Assembly (NCBI GenBank): GCA_035541475.1 | Contig: DATKND010000049.1 | Location: forward strand, 1-40,210 | Direction of reading: 5' to 3' | Length of the DNA stretch: 40,210 bases | DNA from: DASUFZ01 sp035541475 | GTDB taxonomy: Bacteria; Myxococcota_A; UBA9160; SMWR01 | In this document: positions 7,932 to 16,342 of the stretch, piece after piece | Layout: the number at the start of each line of letters is the position of its first letter | Numbering within the stretch: position 1 is the first letter of the stretch | The notes under the pieces: model-generated | Told to the model about the DNA's origin: nothing | Database searches by the model: none | The model's input: the letters and a program-made list of their open reading frames with translations, nothing else | Translations under genes and position numbers: made by a program

Positions 7932-8005
7932 TCCCCGGTCGTCTAACGGCAGGACAGCAGGCTCTGAACCTGTCAATGGAGGTTCGAATCCTCCCCGGGG
8001 ATCCA
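7932..8005 (+). tRNA. tRNA-Gln (anticodon CTG)
   Basis: The acceptor stem pairs TCCCCGG (7932-7938) with CCGGGGA (7995-8001), discriminator T8002 and an encoded CCA (8003-8005). The anticodon arm has the loop CTCTGAA (7962-7968) with anticodon CTG at 7964-7966, reading CAG. The T arm is GGAGG-TTCGAAT-CCTCC. D arm and length (74 nt with CCA) are normal. No integrase or direct repeat next to it suggests an inserted element. Confidence 0.96.
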
Positions 8006-8072
8006 CCCCCGTTCGGGTCAACGGCCCGTCCGGACTGACGCTTTCCACGCGGGCACGATCCCGCGCGACGCC

Positions 8073-8645
8073 ATGAAGCTGCTCGTCGATCGCCTGACGG
8101 AGACGCCCGCCGCGTACGACTTCGAGGTCGGCGCGGCCTGGTGGCGCGCGCACGCGCGGGCCGGCACCGGACTGCCCGAGGAGCCGGCCGAACCGTTCTG
8201 GGTGCACGTGCGCGCGCGGAAGCAGGGCGAGGACGTGCTGCTCGAGGGCGAGGTCGTGGGGGCGTTCGAGCTCGAATGCGGGCGGTGCCTCGCGCGCTAT
8301 CGTCAGCCGCTTCGCGAATCCTTCCGACTCGTGCTGGAGCCTGCGGGCACGCGCGTGCCCGGCGATCCGGAGGCGGCGGAGGCGCTGGCGCGAGACGGCC
8401 TGTGCCTCGGAGACGAGCTCGAGACGGGCTGGTATCGCGGAGTGGAGGTGCAGTTGGACGCGGTATGTCTGGAGTTGATCACCCTCGCGCTGCCGGTGCA
8501 GCCGCTCTGCCGCGAGGACTGCGCGGGGCTCTGCCCGCGCTGCGGGGTGGATCGCAACACGACCGCGTGTGAGTGCGAGGAGGTCCGCCCCGACTCGCCC
8601 TTTGCCGCGCTCGCCTCTCTGCGAGGCCCACGAGGAGAACGCTGA
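8073..8645 (+). CDS. yceD: YceD family protein (DUF177)
   Basis: 190 residues. Members are found before rpmF in most bacteria and have been linked to 23S rRNA and ribosome metabolism. Visible family marks are CGRCLARY in the middle, the hydrophobic strand LELITLALPV, and the cysteine-rich tail with CREDC, CPRCG and CEC, which probably binds metal. The stop overlaps the rpmF start by one base, the standard arrangement. The start is the first ATG after the tRNA; no strong ribosome site is visible. Confidence 0.88.
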   Translation: MKLLVDRLTETPAAYDFEVGAAWWRAHARAGTGLPEEPAEPFWVHVRARKQGEDVLLEGEVVGAFELECGRCLARYRQPLRESFRLVLEPAGTRVPGDPEAAEALARDGLCLGDELETGWYRGVEVQLDAVCLELITLALPVQPLCREDCAGLCPRCGVDRNTTACECEEVRPDSPFAALASLRGPRGER

Positions 8646-8827
8646 TGGCCGTTCCGAAGCGCCGGACGACGAGGTCCCGGCGCGACATGCGACGCTCCCA
8701 CCACGCGCTGCCGGTCCCGTCTCGCAGCGCCTGCCCGCGCTGCGGAGAGCCGCGGCTGCCGCACCGCGTCTGCTCGAACTGCGGCACCTACCGCGGCCGC
8801 GAAGTGATCCACACCGACGAGGAATGA
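8645..8827 (+). CDS. rpmF: Ribosomal protein bL32
   Basis: 60 residues, normal length. The N-terminus MAVPKRRTTRSRRDMRRSHH is the bL32 signature. Four cysteines (C30, C33, C43, C46) make it the zinc-binding form. The start at 8645 is fixed by the family sequence and by the one-base overlap with yceD. The stop overlaps the fabD start. In many bacteria plsX and fabH follow rpmF; here fabD follows directly. Confidence 0.97.
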   Translation: MAVPKRRTTRSRRDMRRSHHALPVPSRSACPRCGEPRLPHRVCSNCGTYRGREVIHTDEE

Positions 8828-9774
8828 CGGCCCGCGTGCTGGCGCTGCTCTTCCCGGGGCAGGGTTCCCAGGAAGTGGGCATGGGCCGCGAGCTCGCCGG
8901 GATCTCGCGCGCGGCGCGTGCGACCTTCGAGGCCGCGGATTCCGCGCTCTCGTTCCCGCTCTCGCGCCTGTGCTTCGAGGGTCCGGAGGAGGAGCTCGTC
9001 CGGACGGAGAACCAGCAGCCCGCGATCCTCGCCACCAGCATCGCCATGCTGCGCGCGCTCGAGGAGCGGGTGCCGCTCGCGCCCGCCTGCTTCGCGGGCC
9101 ACAGCCTCGGCGAGTACAGCGCGCTCGTCGCCGCGGGCGCGCTCGACTTCGAGGACGCGCTCCGCCTGGTGCAGGCGCGCGGCCGCTTCATGCAGGAGGC
9201 GGTGCCGGAGGGACGCGGCGCGATGGCCGCCGTGATGGGCTGCGCGCCCGCGGTGGTCGAGGCGGCCTGCGCGGCTGCGGCCTCCGAGACCGGCCGCGCC
9301 GTCTCACCCGCGAACTACAACGGCCCCGCCCAGACCGTCATCTCGGGCGACGCCGTGGCCGTCGAGCTCGCGTGTCTGCGCGCGCGCCAGGAGGGTGCTC
9401 GCCGCACCGTGCCGCTCGACGTGTCGGCGCCCTTCCACTGCTCGCTGATGGCGCCCGCGGCCGCGAAGCTCGAGCTCGAGCTCGCGCGCGTGCAGTTCCA
9501 TCCGCCGTCCGCGCCGGTCGTGACCAACGTCGAGGCCGCGCCGTGCGCCGATCCCGCGCGCTTCGGCTCGCTGCTCGCGCGCCAGGTGACGGCCCCGGTG
9601 CGCTTCACCGAGATGGTTCAGCAGATGGCGGGTGCGGGGGTGACCCACGTGCTCGAGATCGGTCCGGGCCGCGTGCTGACGGGCCTGGTGGCGCGCATCG
9701 AGCGCGCCATGCAGCGCGAGAACCTCGACAGCGCGACGGCGCTCGACGAGGCGGTAGCGTTCGCCCGGGGCTAG
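8824..9774 (+). CDS. fabD: Malonyl-CoA:ACP transacylase
   Basis: 316 residues. Transfers malonate from CoA to acyl carrier protein for fatty-acid elongation. GQGSQ lies at 12-16, the nucleophile elbow GHSLG has Ser94, Arg119 binds the malonyl carboxylate, and His205 in APFHCSLM completes the dyad. The GPGRVLTGLV tail is normal. The ATG overlaps the rpmF stop by 4 nt, so translation is coupled to a ribosomal protein gene. acpP and fabF follow. Confidence 0.96.
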   Translation: MTARVLALLFPGQGSQEVGMGRELAGISRAARATFEAADSALSFPLSRLCFEGPEEELVRTENQQPAILATSIAMLRALEERVPLAPACFAGHSLGEYSALVAAGALDFEDALRLVQARGRFMQEAVPEGRGAMAAVMGCAPAVVEAACAAAASETGRAVSPANYNGPAQTVISGDAVAVELACLRARQEGARRTVPLDVSAPFHCSLMAPAAAKLELELARVQFHPPSAPVVTNVEAAPCADPARFGSLLARQVTAPVRFTEMVQQMAGAGVTHVLEIGPGRVLTGLVARIERAMQRENLDSATALDEAVAFARG

Positions 9775-9796
9775 GCCCCGCGGCAGGAGGGGGACC

Positions 9797-10033
9797 ATGT
9801 CTCTGGAGGATCGGGTCGCCGAGATCATCGTCGAGCAGCTCGGGGTCTCCCGCGAGGAGATCTCGCCGGACGCCTCGTTCGTGGAGGACCTCGGCGCCGA
9901 CTCGCTCGACATCGTCGAGCTCGTGATGGCGATGGAAGAGGAGTTCGACGTCGAGATCCCCGACGACGACGCGGCCCGCATCGAGCGGATCCGCGACGCC
10001 GTGGCCTACCTGAAGCAGAAGCTCGAGGCGTGA
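9797..10033 (+). CDS. acpP: Acyl carrier protein
   Basis: 78 acidic residues. Carries growing acyl chains on a phosphopantetheine attached to Ser36 in the GADSLD motif. Helix 2 (DIVELVMAMEEEF) is typical of fatty-acid ACP. A very strong ribosome site (AGGAGGGGG) precedes the ATG, in keeping with high expression. Its last codons overlap the GTG of fabF. Only one ACP is seen in the window. Confidence 0.97.
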   Translation: MSLEDRVAEIIVEQLGVSREEISPDASFVEDLGADSLDIVELVMAMEEEFDVEIPDDDAARIERIRDAVAYLKQKLEA

Positions 10034-11286
10034 CCCGCGCCGCCTCCCGGCGTCGCGTGGTGGTGACGGGGCTCGGCGCCGTCACGCCGCTCGGCATCGG
10101 CGTCGAGGAGACCTGGCGCGCCGCGTTGGAGGGCCGTTCGGGCGCGGCTCCGATCACGGCCTTCGACGCCTCCGAGTACCCGGTGCGCTTCGCGGCCGAG
10201 GTGAAGGGCGAGCTCGACCTCGGCGACCTGCCGCCGAAGGAGGCGCGCCGGCTCGACCGCGTGATCGCGATGACCCTGGTCGCGGCGCGCGAGGCGATCG
10301 CGCACGCGGGCCTCGAGATCCGCGACGTGAACCGCGAGCGTGTCGGCGTCGCGATCGGCAGCGGCATCGGCGGGCTCCTCACGCTCCAGGAGAGCATCCG
10401 CACCTTGACGCGCTCGGGCCCTCGCCGCGTGCAGCCCTTCACCATCCCGATGGCCATCTGCAACATGTCGAGCGGATACGTCGCGATCCGTCACGGCATC
10501 CATGGCCCGAATCTGTGTCACGTGAGCGCGTGCGCGACGGGCGCGCACAGCCTCGGCGAGTCCGCGCGTGCGATCGAGCGCGGCGACGTCGACGCGGTTG
10601 TCGCGGGTGGCAGCGAGGCGCCGATCGCCGAGGTCGGTGTCGCGGGCTTCGCGGCGATGCGCGCGCTCTCGACGCGCAACGACGAGCCCGCGCGCGCGAG
10701 CCGGCCCTTCGACCAGGAGCGCGACGGCTTCGTGATCGGCGAGGGCGCCGGCGTGCTCGTGCTCGAAGCGCTCGAGAGCGCGCGCGCCCGCGGCGCGAGG
10801 GTGCTGTGCGAGCTGCTCGGCTACGGCGCGTCGGCCGACGCCGCGCACATCGCGCAGCCGACGGAGAATGCCGAGGGCGCGCAGCGCTGCATGCGCACCG
10901 CGCTCGCCGACGCGGGCCTCGAGCCGCGCGACGTCGACTACCTGAACCCGCACGCGACCAGCACGCCGGCGGGCGACGTCTCGGAGGCGCGCGCGATCCG
11001 CGCCGTCTTCGGCGCGCACGTCTCGCGCCTCGCGGTCTCGGCCACGAAGTCGATGACGGGGCACCTGCTCGGCGCGGCCGGCGCCGTCGAGGCGCTCCTG
11101 TGCGTGCGCGCGCTCGAGACCGGCTGGATCCCACCGACCATCAACCTCGAGGCGCCGGACCCCGAGTGCGAGCTCGACCACGTCGCGCAGAAGCCGCGCC
11201 AGCAGGCGCTGCGCGTGGCGCTCTCGAACTCGTTCGGCTTCGGCGGCACCAACGCGGCGCTCGTCCTCGCCCGGCTCGACGAGTAG
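10030..11286 (+). CDS. fabF: 3-oxoacyl-[ACP] synthase II
   Basis: 418 residues from a GTG that overlaps the acpP stop. Condenses malonyl-ACP with acyl-ACP. The thiolase-fold catalytic set is intact: Cys168 in SACATGAHS, His308 in NPHATSTP and His345 in GHLLGAAG, with Lys340 before it. The glycine-rich FGFGGTNAAL closes the protein. The acpP-fabF order is standard, but fabG, normally just before acpP, is absent here, as are plsX and fabH. Confidence 0.96.
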   Translation: MTRAASRRRVVVTGLGAVTPLGIGVEETWRAALEGRSGAAPITAFDASEYPVRFAAEVKGELDLGDLPPKEARRLDRVIAMTLVAAREAIAHAGLEIRDVNRERVGVAIGSGIGGLLTLQESIRTLTRSGPRRVQPFTIPMAICNMSSGYVAIRHGIHGPNLCHVSACATGAHSLGESARAIERGDVDAVVAGGSEAPIAEVGVAGFAAMRALSTRNDEPARASRPFDQERDGFVIGEGAGVLVLEALESARARGARVLCELLGYGASADAAHIAQPTENAEGAQRCMRTALADAGLEPRDVDYLNPHATSTPAGDVSEARAIRAVFGAHVSRLAVSATKSMTGHLLGAAGAVEALLCVRALETGWIPPTINLEAPDPECELDHVAQKPRQQALRVALSNSFGFGGTNAALVLARLDE

Positions 11287-11316
11287 ACTCCTCCCCTTAG
11301 ACGGGGGTCCCGGGCC

Positions 11317-13050
11317 ATGGGCGATCGGATCGTCATCGCGAGCGATCACCGCGGCGTGCGCCTCAAGGCCGCGCTGCGCCAGCGACTCGAGGCCGAGGGC
11401 CACCCGGTCCGGGACCTCGGCACGGAAGGCGAGTCCGCGGTCGACTACCCGGACTTCGCCGCGCCGGCGGCGCGCGCGGTCGCGTCGGGCGAGGTGCCGC
11501 GCGGCATCGTGATCTGCGGCTCGGGCCTCGGCGTGATGTACACGGCCAACCGCTTCCCCGGCGTGCGCGCGGCCTGGGTGCAGGACGAGGAGATGGCGCG
11601 CATGGCGCGCGCCCACAACGACGCCAACATGATCGCGCTGCCGGGCGATCGGCTCGACGCCGAGCGGGCCTGGAAGCTCGTGCAGGTGTGGCTCGTGACA
11701 CCGTTCGAGGGCGGACGCCACCAGCGCCGCGTCGAGAAGATCGAAGAGGACACCGCGCGGCCCGGCGAGGTCGCGCAGCGCGAGCTCGAGCAGACCGATC
11801 CGGAGATCGCGCGCCTGTTGCGCGCGGAGGCGCGGCGCCAGGCGCTCGGCCTCGAGTTGATCGCGTCGGAGAACTTCGTCTCCGAGGCGGTGCTCGCGGC
11901 GACCGCCTCGGTGCTGACGAACAAGTACGCCGAGGGCTATCCCGGCAACCGCTACTACGGCGGCTGCGAGGTGGTCGATCAGGTCGAGGAGCTCGCGCGC
12001 AGCCGCGCGAAGGCGCTCTTCGGCGCTGAGCACGCGAACGTGCAGCCCCACTCCGGCTCGCAGGCCAACGAGGCCGTCTACCGCGCGGTCTGCGAGGTCG
12101 GCGACACGGTGCTCGCGATGAACCTCGACCACGGCGGCCATCTCACGCACGGCAGCCCGGTCAACTTCTCGGGCAAGCTCTACCGCATCGTGCCCTATGG
12201 CGTGCGGCGCGACACCGAGCAGATCGACTACGACGAGCTACGGCGTCTCGCGCGCGAGGTGCGACCGCGCATGATCCAGTGCGGCACCACCGCCTACTCC
12301 CGCACGCTCGACTTCACCGCCTTCCGCGCGATCGCGGACGAGGTCGGCGCGGTGCTGTTCGCGGACATCGCGCACATCGCGGGGATGGTGGCCACGGGAC
12401 TCCATCCTTCACCCGTCGGCCAGGCGCACATCGTGACCACCACCACGCACAAGACGCTGCGCGGCCCGCGCGGCGGCATGATCCTCTGCGACGCCGCGTA
12501 CGCCAAGAAGATCGACAGCGCGGTCTTCCCGGGCGGTCAGGGCGGTCCTCTGATGCACGTGATCGCCGCGAAGGCGGTGGCCTTCCAGGAGGCCGCCGCG
12601 CCGGCGTTCCGGACCTACTGCGCGCAGATCCTCGCGAACGCGCGCTCGCTCGCGAAGCAGCTCGCGGACGCGGGTTTCAAGATCGTGTCGGGCGGCACCG
12701 ACACGCATCTCTTCCTGCTGTCGCTCGTCGACCGCGAGCTCTCGGGCAAGGCCGCCGAGGCGGCGCTCGGGCGCGCGGGCATCACGGTGAACAAGAACAT
12801 GGTGCCGTTCGACCCGCGCAAGCCGGCCGTCACGTCGGGCGTCCGCATCGGCACGCCGGCGCTCACCACGCGCGGCATGCGCGAGCCCGAGATGGCGGAG
12901 GTCGGGTCTCTGATCGCGCGCGTGCTGCTGAGCCCCGACGACGCGGACGAGGCGTGCCGCGTCCGCGCCGCGGTCGAGGCGCTCTGCCGACGCTTCCCGC
13001 TGTATCCGGGTCGCTGGTCCGAGCAAGCCGGCGGAGCCGGCGCGCAGTGA
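11317..13050 (+). CDS. Ribose-5-phosphate isomerase B fused to serine hydroxymethyltransferase
   Basis: One uninterrupted frame of 577 residues. Residues 1-143 are RpiB, which interconverts ribose 5-phosphate and ribulose 5-phosphate. Asp10, His11, Cys67 in VICGSGLG and His100 in ARAHNDANM are present, and it ends in the normal TPFEGGRH..RRVEKI. After a linker of about 15 residues comes GlyA (about 157-577), which makes glycine and methylene-tetrahydrofolate from serine. LELIASENF, Asp350 and the PLP lysine Lys379 in TTTTHKT are present. No ATG, GTG or TTG lies between 11700 and 11818, so a separate glyA start that keeps the conserved N-terminus is not available. The two genes are neighbours in many related bacteria; fusion is the oddity. 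Both halves look active. Confidence 0.93.
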   Translation: MGDRIVIASDHRGVRLKAALRQRLEAEGHPVRDLGTEGESAVDYPDFAAPAARAVASGEVPRGIVICGSGLGVMYTANRFPGVRAAWVQDEEMARMARAHNDANMIALPGDRLDAERAWKLVQVWLVTPFEGGRHQRRVEKIEEDTARPGEVAQRELEQTDPEIARLLRAEARRQALGLELIASENFVSEAVLAATASVLTNKYAEGYPGNRYYGGCEVVDQVEELARSRAKALFGAEHANVQPHSGSQANEAVYRAVCEVGDTVLAMNLDHGGHLTHGSPVNFSGKLYRIVPYGVRRDTEQIDYDELRRLAREVRPRMIQCGTTAYSRTLDFTAFRAIADEVGAVLFADIAHIAGMVATGLHPSPVGQAHIVTTTTHKTLRGPRGGMILCDAAYAKKIDSAVFPGGQGGPLMHVIAAKAVAFQEAAAPAFRTYCAQILANARSLAKQLADAGFKIVSGGTDTHLFLLSLVDRELSGKAAEAALGRAGITVNKNMVPFDPRKPAVTSGVRIGTPALTTRGMREPEMAEVGSLIARVLLSPDDADEACRVRAAVEALCRRFPLYPGRWSEQAGGAGAQ

Positions 13051-13142
13051 GCCGAAGGCGAACGAAGTTCAGAGGATGAGACCCGGAGAGCGACGCCCCG
13101 GACTCGGCCGGCGTCACGCCACTACGCAGTGACTCGGAATCC

Positions 13143-13607
13143 ATGCGCTGCCCGTTCTGCTCGGACGAGACCAACAAGGTGATCGACTCGCGGCTCGGCG
13201 CGGGCGGCGCCGAGATCCGCCGGCGGCGCGAGTGCCTCGAGTGCGGACAGCGCTTCACGACGCGCGAGCGCGTCGAGGAGGTGCTGCCGAAGGTGGTCAA
13301 GCGCGACGAGCGCCGCGAGGAGTTCTCGCGCGAGAAGCTGCTCGCCGGCGTGCGGCGCGCCTGCGACAAGCGCCCCGTCTCGAGCGACGTGCTCGAACGC
13401 CTCGTCGACCGCGTCGAGCGCGCGGCGCAGGAGCGCGGCGAGAAGGAGGTGACGAGCCGCTTCGTCGGCGAGCGCGTCCTCGACGAGCTCGTCGGGATCG
13501 ACGTGCTGGCCGCGGCGCGCTTCGCCTCGGTCTTCCTCGATTTCCAGAACGCCAAGGACTATGCGGAGTTCTTCGAGGCTGCCTCGCGGCGCGGCGCCGG
13601 GTCGTGA
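13143..13607 (+). CDS. nrdR: Transcriptional repressor NrdR
   Basis: 154 residues, normal length. Zinc ribbon cysteines C3, C6, C31 and C34 are followed by an ATP-cone (about 49-139) that senses ATP and dATP. NrdR represses ribonucleotide reductase genes. It follows glyA after 92 nt and overlaps ribD by 4 nt; glyA-nrdR-ribD is a common order. The ATG is the family start. No clear NrdR box was recognised nearby. Confidence 0.96.
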   Translation: MRCPFCSDETNKVIDSRLGAGGAEIRRRRECLECGQRFTTRERVEEVLPKVVKRDERREEFSREKLLAGVRRACDKRPVSSDVLERLVDRVERAAQERGEKEVTSRFVGERVLDELVGIDVLAAARFASVFLDFQNAKDYAEFFEAASRRGAGS

Positions 13608-14716
13608 CTCCCGAGGCGGCGATGCGCGCCGCGCTCGCGCAGGCGCGCGGCGCGCGCGGGCGCACCTGGCCGAATCCTCCCGTCGGCGCGGTCGTCTTCC
13701 GCGGCGACCGCGTGCTCGGGCGCGGCCGCACGGAGCCTCCGCCGGGCAGGCACGCCGAGGTCGTCGCGATCGAGCGCGCGCTGCGCGCGCACGGCGAGCG
13801 CGCCGTGCGCGGGGCCTCGCTCGCGGTGACGCTCGAGCCCTGCGATCACACGGGGCGCACGGGACCGTGTAGCGAGCGCGTGCTCGCCGCGGGTCTCGCG
13901 CGGGTCTTCGTCGGGCACCCCGATCCACACGCGCGCGTGTGCGGTCGCGGCATCGCGAGGCTGCGGCGCGCGGGCGTCGGGGTCGAGGTCGGCGTGCTCG
14001 AGGCGGAGTGCGTCGAGCAGCACCGCGGCTTCCTGTCCGTGGTGCTGCGCGGTCGTCCCTTCGTCGCGCTGAAGCTCGCGGCCAGCCTCGACGGCCGCAT
14101 CGCGACGGCGTCGGGCGAGTCGCGCTGGATCACGGGCGCGCCGGCGCGCGAGGCCGCGCACCGGCTGCGCGCCTCGGTCGACGCGATCCTCGTCGGCGGC
14201 GGCACCGCGCGCGCCGATGACCCGGCGCTGACGGCGCGCCGCGGGCGTCGCGTGCTCCATCGCCCGGTGCGAGTCGTCGCGGACGCGCGGCTTCGCGTGC
14301 CGCCGTCGGCGCGGCTCTTCCGCGGCGCGCCGGGCTCCGCCTGGGTACTCTGCGCGAGGTCGGCGCCGGCCGGCCGCCGCCGCGAGCTCTCGCGGCGGGG
14401 CGCGGTGCTGATCCCGACCCCGCTGCGACGGGGCCGGCTGGACCTGCGCGCCGCGCTGCGCGAGCTGGCGCGCAGGGGGCTGACGGAGCTGCTGGTCGAG
14501 GGCGGCGGCGAGCTGGCCGCGTCGCTCCTGCGGGAGGATCTGGTGGACGAGCTGCACTGGTTCGCGGCGCCGCGCCTGCTCGGCGGCGACGCGCGCCCCG
14601 CGGTCGGCGCGCTCTCGCTGCGCGCGCTCCGCGACGCGCCCGCCCTGCGCGTGCTCGCGCTGCGGCGCCTGGGCGGCGACCTGCATCTCATCGCGCGGCC
14701 GGAGCGATCCGCGTGA
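13604..14716 (+). CDS. ribD: Bifunctional riboflavin deaminase / reductase RibD
   Basis: 370 residues. The N-terminal cytidine-deaminase fold has PNPPVGAVVF, His50-Ala-Glu52 and zinc cysteines C80 and C89. The C-terminal NADPH reductase begins at VALKLAASLDGRIA and contains LLVEGGGELAASLL. Together they deaminate and reduce the pyrimidine intermediate of riboflavin synthesis. The GTG at 13604 overlaps the nrdR stop; an ATG six codons later (13622) is an alternative. ribE and ribBA, often between ribD and ribH, are missing here. Confidence 0.94.
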   Translation: MTPEAAMRAALAQARGARGRTWPNPPVGAVVFRGDRVLGRGRTEPPPGRHAEVVAIERALRAHGERAVRGASLAVTLEPCDHTGRTGPCSERVLAAGLARVFVGHPDPHARVCGRGIARLRRAGVGVEVGVLEAECVEQHRGFLSVVLRGRPFVALKLAASLDGRIATASGESRWITGAPAREAAHRLRASVDAILVGGGTARADDPALTARRGRRVLHRPVRVVADARLRVPPSARLFRGAPGSAWVLCARSAPAGRRRELSRRGAVLIPTPLRRGRLDLRAALRELARRGLTELLVEGGGELAASLLREDLVDELHWFAAPRLLGGDARPAVGALSLRALRDAPALRVLALRRLGGDLHLIARPERSA

Positions 14717-15198
14717 AGCTCTACGAGTCGCGCGTCGACGCGTCGGCTCTGCGCTTCGGCGTGGTGGTCTCGCGCTTCAACCACCTGGTGTCGGTGCGCC
14801 TGCTCGAGGCGTGCACGACCGAGCTCTTGCGGCGCGGCGCCGCCAGCGAGGACGTCCATGTGGCCTGGGTACCGGGCGCCTACGAGCTGCCGCTCGCGGC
14901 GCGTGCGCTCGCGAGGAGCGGGCGCTACGACGCGATCGTGACGCTCGGGGTCGTGATCCGCGGCGGCACTCCGCACTTCGAGTTCGTGTGCCGCGGCGTC
15001 ACCGACGGCGTGCAGGCGGTGATGCGCGACACCGGCGTGCCGGTCGCCTTCGGCGTGCTGACGACCGACGACCTCGAGCAGGCGCTCGAGCGCGCCGGCG
15101 GCGCGCACGGCAACAAGGGCGCCGAGGCCGCGCTGGTCGCGATCGAGATGGCGCGGCTCGCGCCACGGCTCTCCGCGGCTCCGGAGAGCGCGACGTGA
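14713..15198 (+). CDS. ribH: 6,7-dimethyl-8-ribityllumazine synthase
   Basis: 161 residues, normal length, GTG start overlapping the ribD stop. Condenses the ribityl-pyrimidine with dihydroxybutanone phosphate in riboflavin synthesis. Family motifs are VVVSRFN, WVPGAYELP, the catalytic His88 in GTPHFEFV and FGVLTT, followed by GGAHGNKGAEAA. It lies between ribD and nusB, a widespread order. Confidence 0.96.
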   Translation: MKLYESRVDASALRFGVVVSRFNHLVSVRLLEACTTELLRRGAASEDVHVAWVPGAYELPLAARALARSGRYDAIVTLGVVIRGGTPHFEFVCRGVTDGVQAVMRDTGVPVAFGVLTTDDLEQALERAGGAHGNKGAEAALVAIEMARLAPRLSAAPESAT

Positions 15199-15662
15199 GC
15201 GAGCGGCGGCCGGCTCCGCGCCACCAGTCGCGCCGCGCGGCGCTCCAGGTGCTCTACGCCGTCGACGTCGGCGCACGCGGCGAAGCGAAGGCCTCCGCCG
15301 CCGACGTCTTCGAGGGCGTGGCCTCGCACTTCGAGCTGCGCGGCGGCGCCCACGCCTTCGCGCGCGAGCTCGCGCTCGGTGTCGAGGCGCACCGCGCGGA
15401 GATCGATGGGCACATCTCCGCCTGCGCGCGCAACTGGAGACTCGAGCGCATGGCCGCGGTCGACCGCAACGTGTTGCGGCTCGCGACCTACGAGCTGCTC
15501 CACAGCGACACGCCCTACACCGTCGTGATCGACGAGGCCGTCGAGCTCGCGCGCGAGTTCGGCAGCGAGCCGTCGCCGGCCTTCGTGAACGGCGTGCTCG
15601 ACGCGGTCGCGCGGGGCGTGCGCGGGGGCGAGGCGCTGCCGCCGCGAGGTCCGGAGGCGTGA
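15195..15662 (+). CDS. nusB: Transcription antitermination factor NusB
   Basis: 155 residues from a GTG that overlaps the ribH stop. RNA-binding helical protein that acts with NusE (S10) at boxA sites of rRNA operons. The N-terminal SRRAALQVLYA, central RLERMAAVDRNVLRLATYEL and C-terminal VNGVLDAVAR are the family hallmarks. The stop overlaps the next GTG, so the whole nrdR-ribD-ribH-nusB row is translationally coupled. Confidence 0.94.
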   Translation: MSERRPAPRHQSRRAALQVLYAVDVGARGEAKASAADVFEGVASHFELRGGAHAFARELALGVEAHRAEIDGHISACARNWRLERMAAVDRNVLRLATYELLHSDTPYTVVIDEAVELAREFGSEPSPAFVNGVLDAVARGVRGGEALPPRGPEA

Positions 15663-16273
15663 GGCCGATCGTGCTCGAGATCGCGGGCTCGCCGCTCGAG
15701 GCGGTGGTCGCGGATCTCGCGGTGGTGCCGGTCTTCGCGGAGGACCGGCCGCTGCCGGGCGCCGCCGGACGCGCGGACTGGCGCCTGTGCGGCGCGCTGT
15801 CGCGACTCTATGCGGCCGGTCATCTCTCCGGGACGTCGGGCGAGGCCGCGCTCGTGCCCTCCGGTGGCGGCATCGCGGCTCCGTGCGTGATGGCGCTCGG
15901 CCTCGGGTCGCGCGCCGAGTTCGGGGACGCGGCGCTCGCGCGCTTCACCGTCGAGGCCGTACACCGAGCGGCGAAGCTGCGCGCGAGCAACCTCGCCCTC
16001 GGCTGGCCCGAACGCATCGCCGTCCCCGGCGAGCTGCAGGTCGAGGCGCTGCTCTCGGGGCTCGACCGCGCATCCGCGTCGAGCGAAGGGGTCGCGCGCG
16101 TGTGGCTCTGCGCCTCGGCGTCCGAGGCGGCGGTGCTGGCGCAGGCCCTGCGGCGGCGCGAGCTGCCGCGCGGCGTCGTCCTCGGCGCGCCCCTCGCCGC
16201 GGCGGATCCGTCCTCTCCGATCCGACCCGCCTCGCCCGGGATCGCGTCGATCGCGCGCATCCGCTTCAAGTAA
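15659..16273 (+). CDS. Stand-alone peptidase M17 N-terminal-like domain protein
   Basis: 204 residues with a GTG start on the nusB stop. The sequence follows the N-terminal (macro-like) domain of leucyl aminopeptidases: VVPVFAEDRPLPGAAG, a GHLSGTSGE segment, the central VMALGLGSR and then ARFTVEAVHRAAKL and LALGWPE. The catalytic M17 domain of about 300 residues, with its metal-binding NTDAEGR region, is missing; the protein ends in a short tail and a true stop. Such isolated domains are known in relatives and their role is not established. It is coupled to nusB, but nothing points to a shared function. Confidence 0.65.
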   Translation: MRPIVLEIAGSPLEAVVADLAVVPVFAEDRPLPGAAGRADWRLCGALSRLYAAGHLSGTSGEAALVPSGGGIAAPCVMALGLGSRAEFGDAALARFTVEAVHRAAKLRASNLALGWPERIAVPGELQVEALLSGLDRASASSEGVARVWLCASASEAAVLAQALRRRELPRGVVLGAPLAAADPSSPIRPASPGIASIARIRFK

Positions 16274-16292
16274 CGGTCTGGACGGCCGATTC
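16266..16292 (+). promoter_or_regulatory. Sigma-28 (FliA)-like promoter before the DUF4388/pseudo-receiver gene
   Basis: TCAAGTAA (16266-16273), an 11-nt spacer and GCCGATTC (16285-16292) resemble the FliA consensus TAAAGTTT-N11-GCCGATAA: 5 of 8 and 6 of 8, exact spacer. It overlaps the stop of the preceding gene and lies about 50 nt before the next start. A near-identical site precedes the chemosensory operon. Confidence 0.42.
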
Positions 16293-16342
16293 TTGTCGTT
16301 CGGGGGAGCCTGCGACCGCGTGGCGCCCCTCCGGAGTCGCGG

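Noticed and set aside
7932..8005. tRNA-Gln as attachment site of an integrated element
   Set aside because: No integrase, phage gene or second copy of the tRNA 3' end nearby; both sides are ordinary chromosomal genes.
11750..11830. Separate glyA start inside the RpiB-GlyA frame
   Set aside because: The only candidate is a TTG at 11818 with no ribosome site, which would remove conserved N-terminal GlyA residues.
10006..12150. 714-codon minus-strand frame opposite fabF and the RpiB-GlyA gene
   Set aside because: It spans two clearly coding + strand genes and their gap, with no family resemblance and His/Arg/Ala bias.
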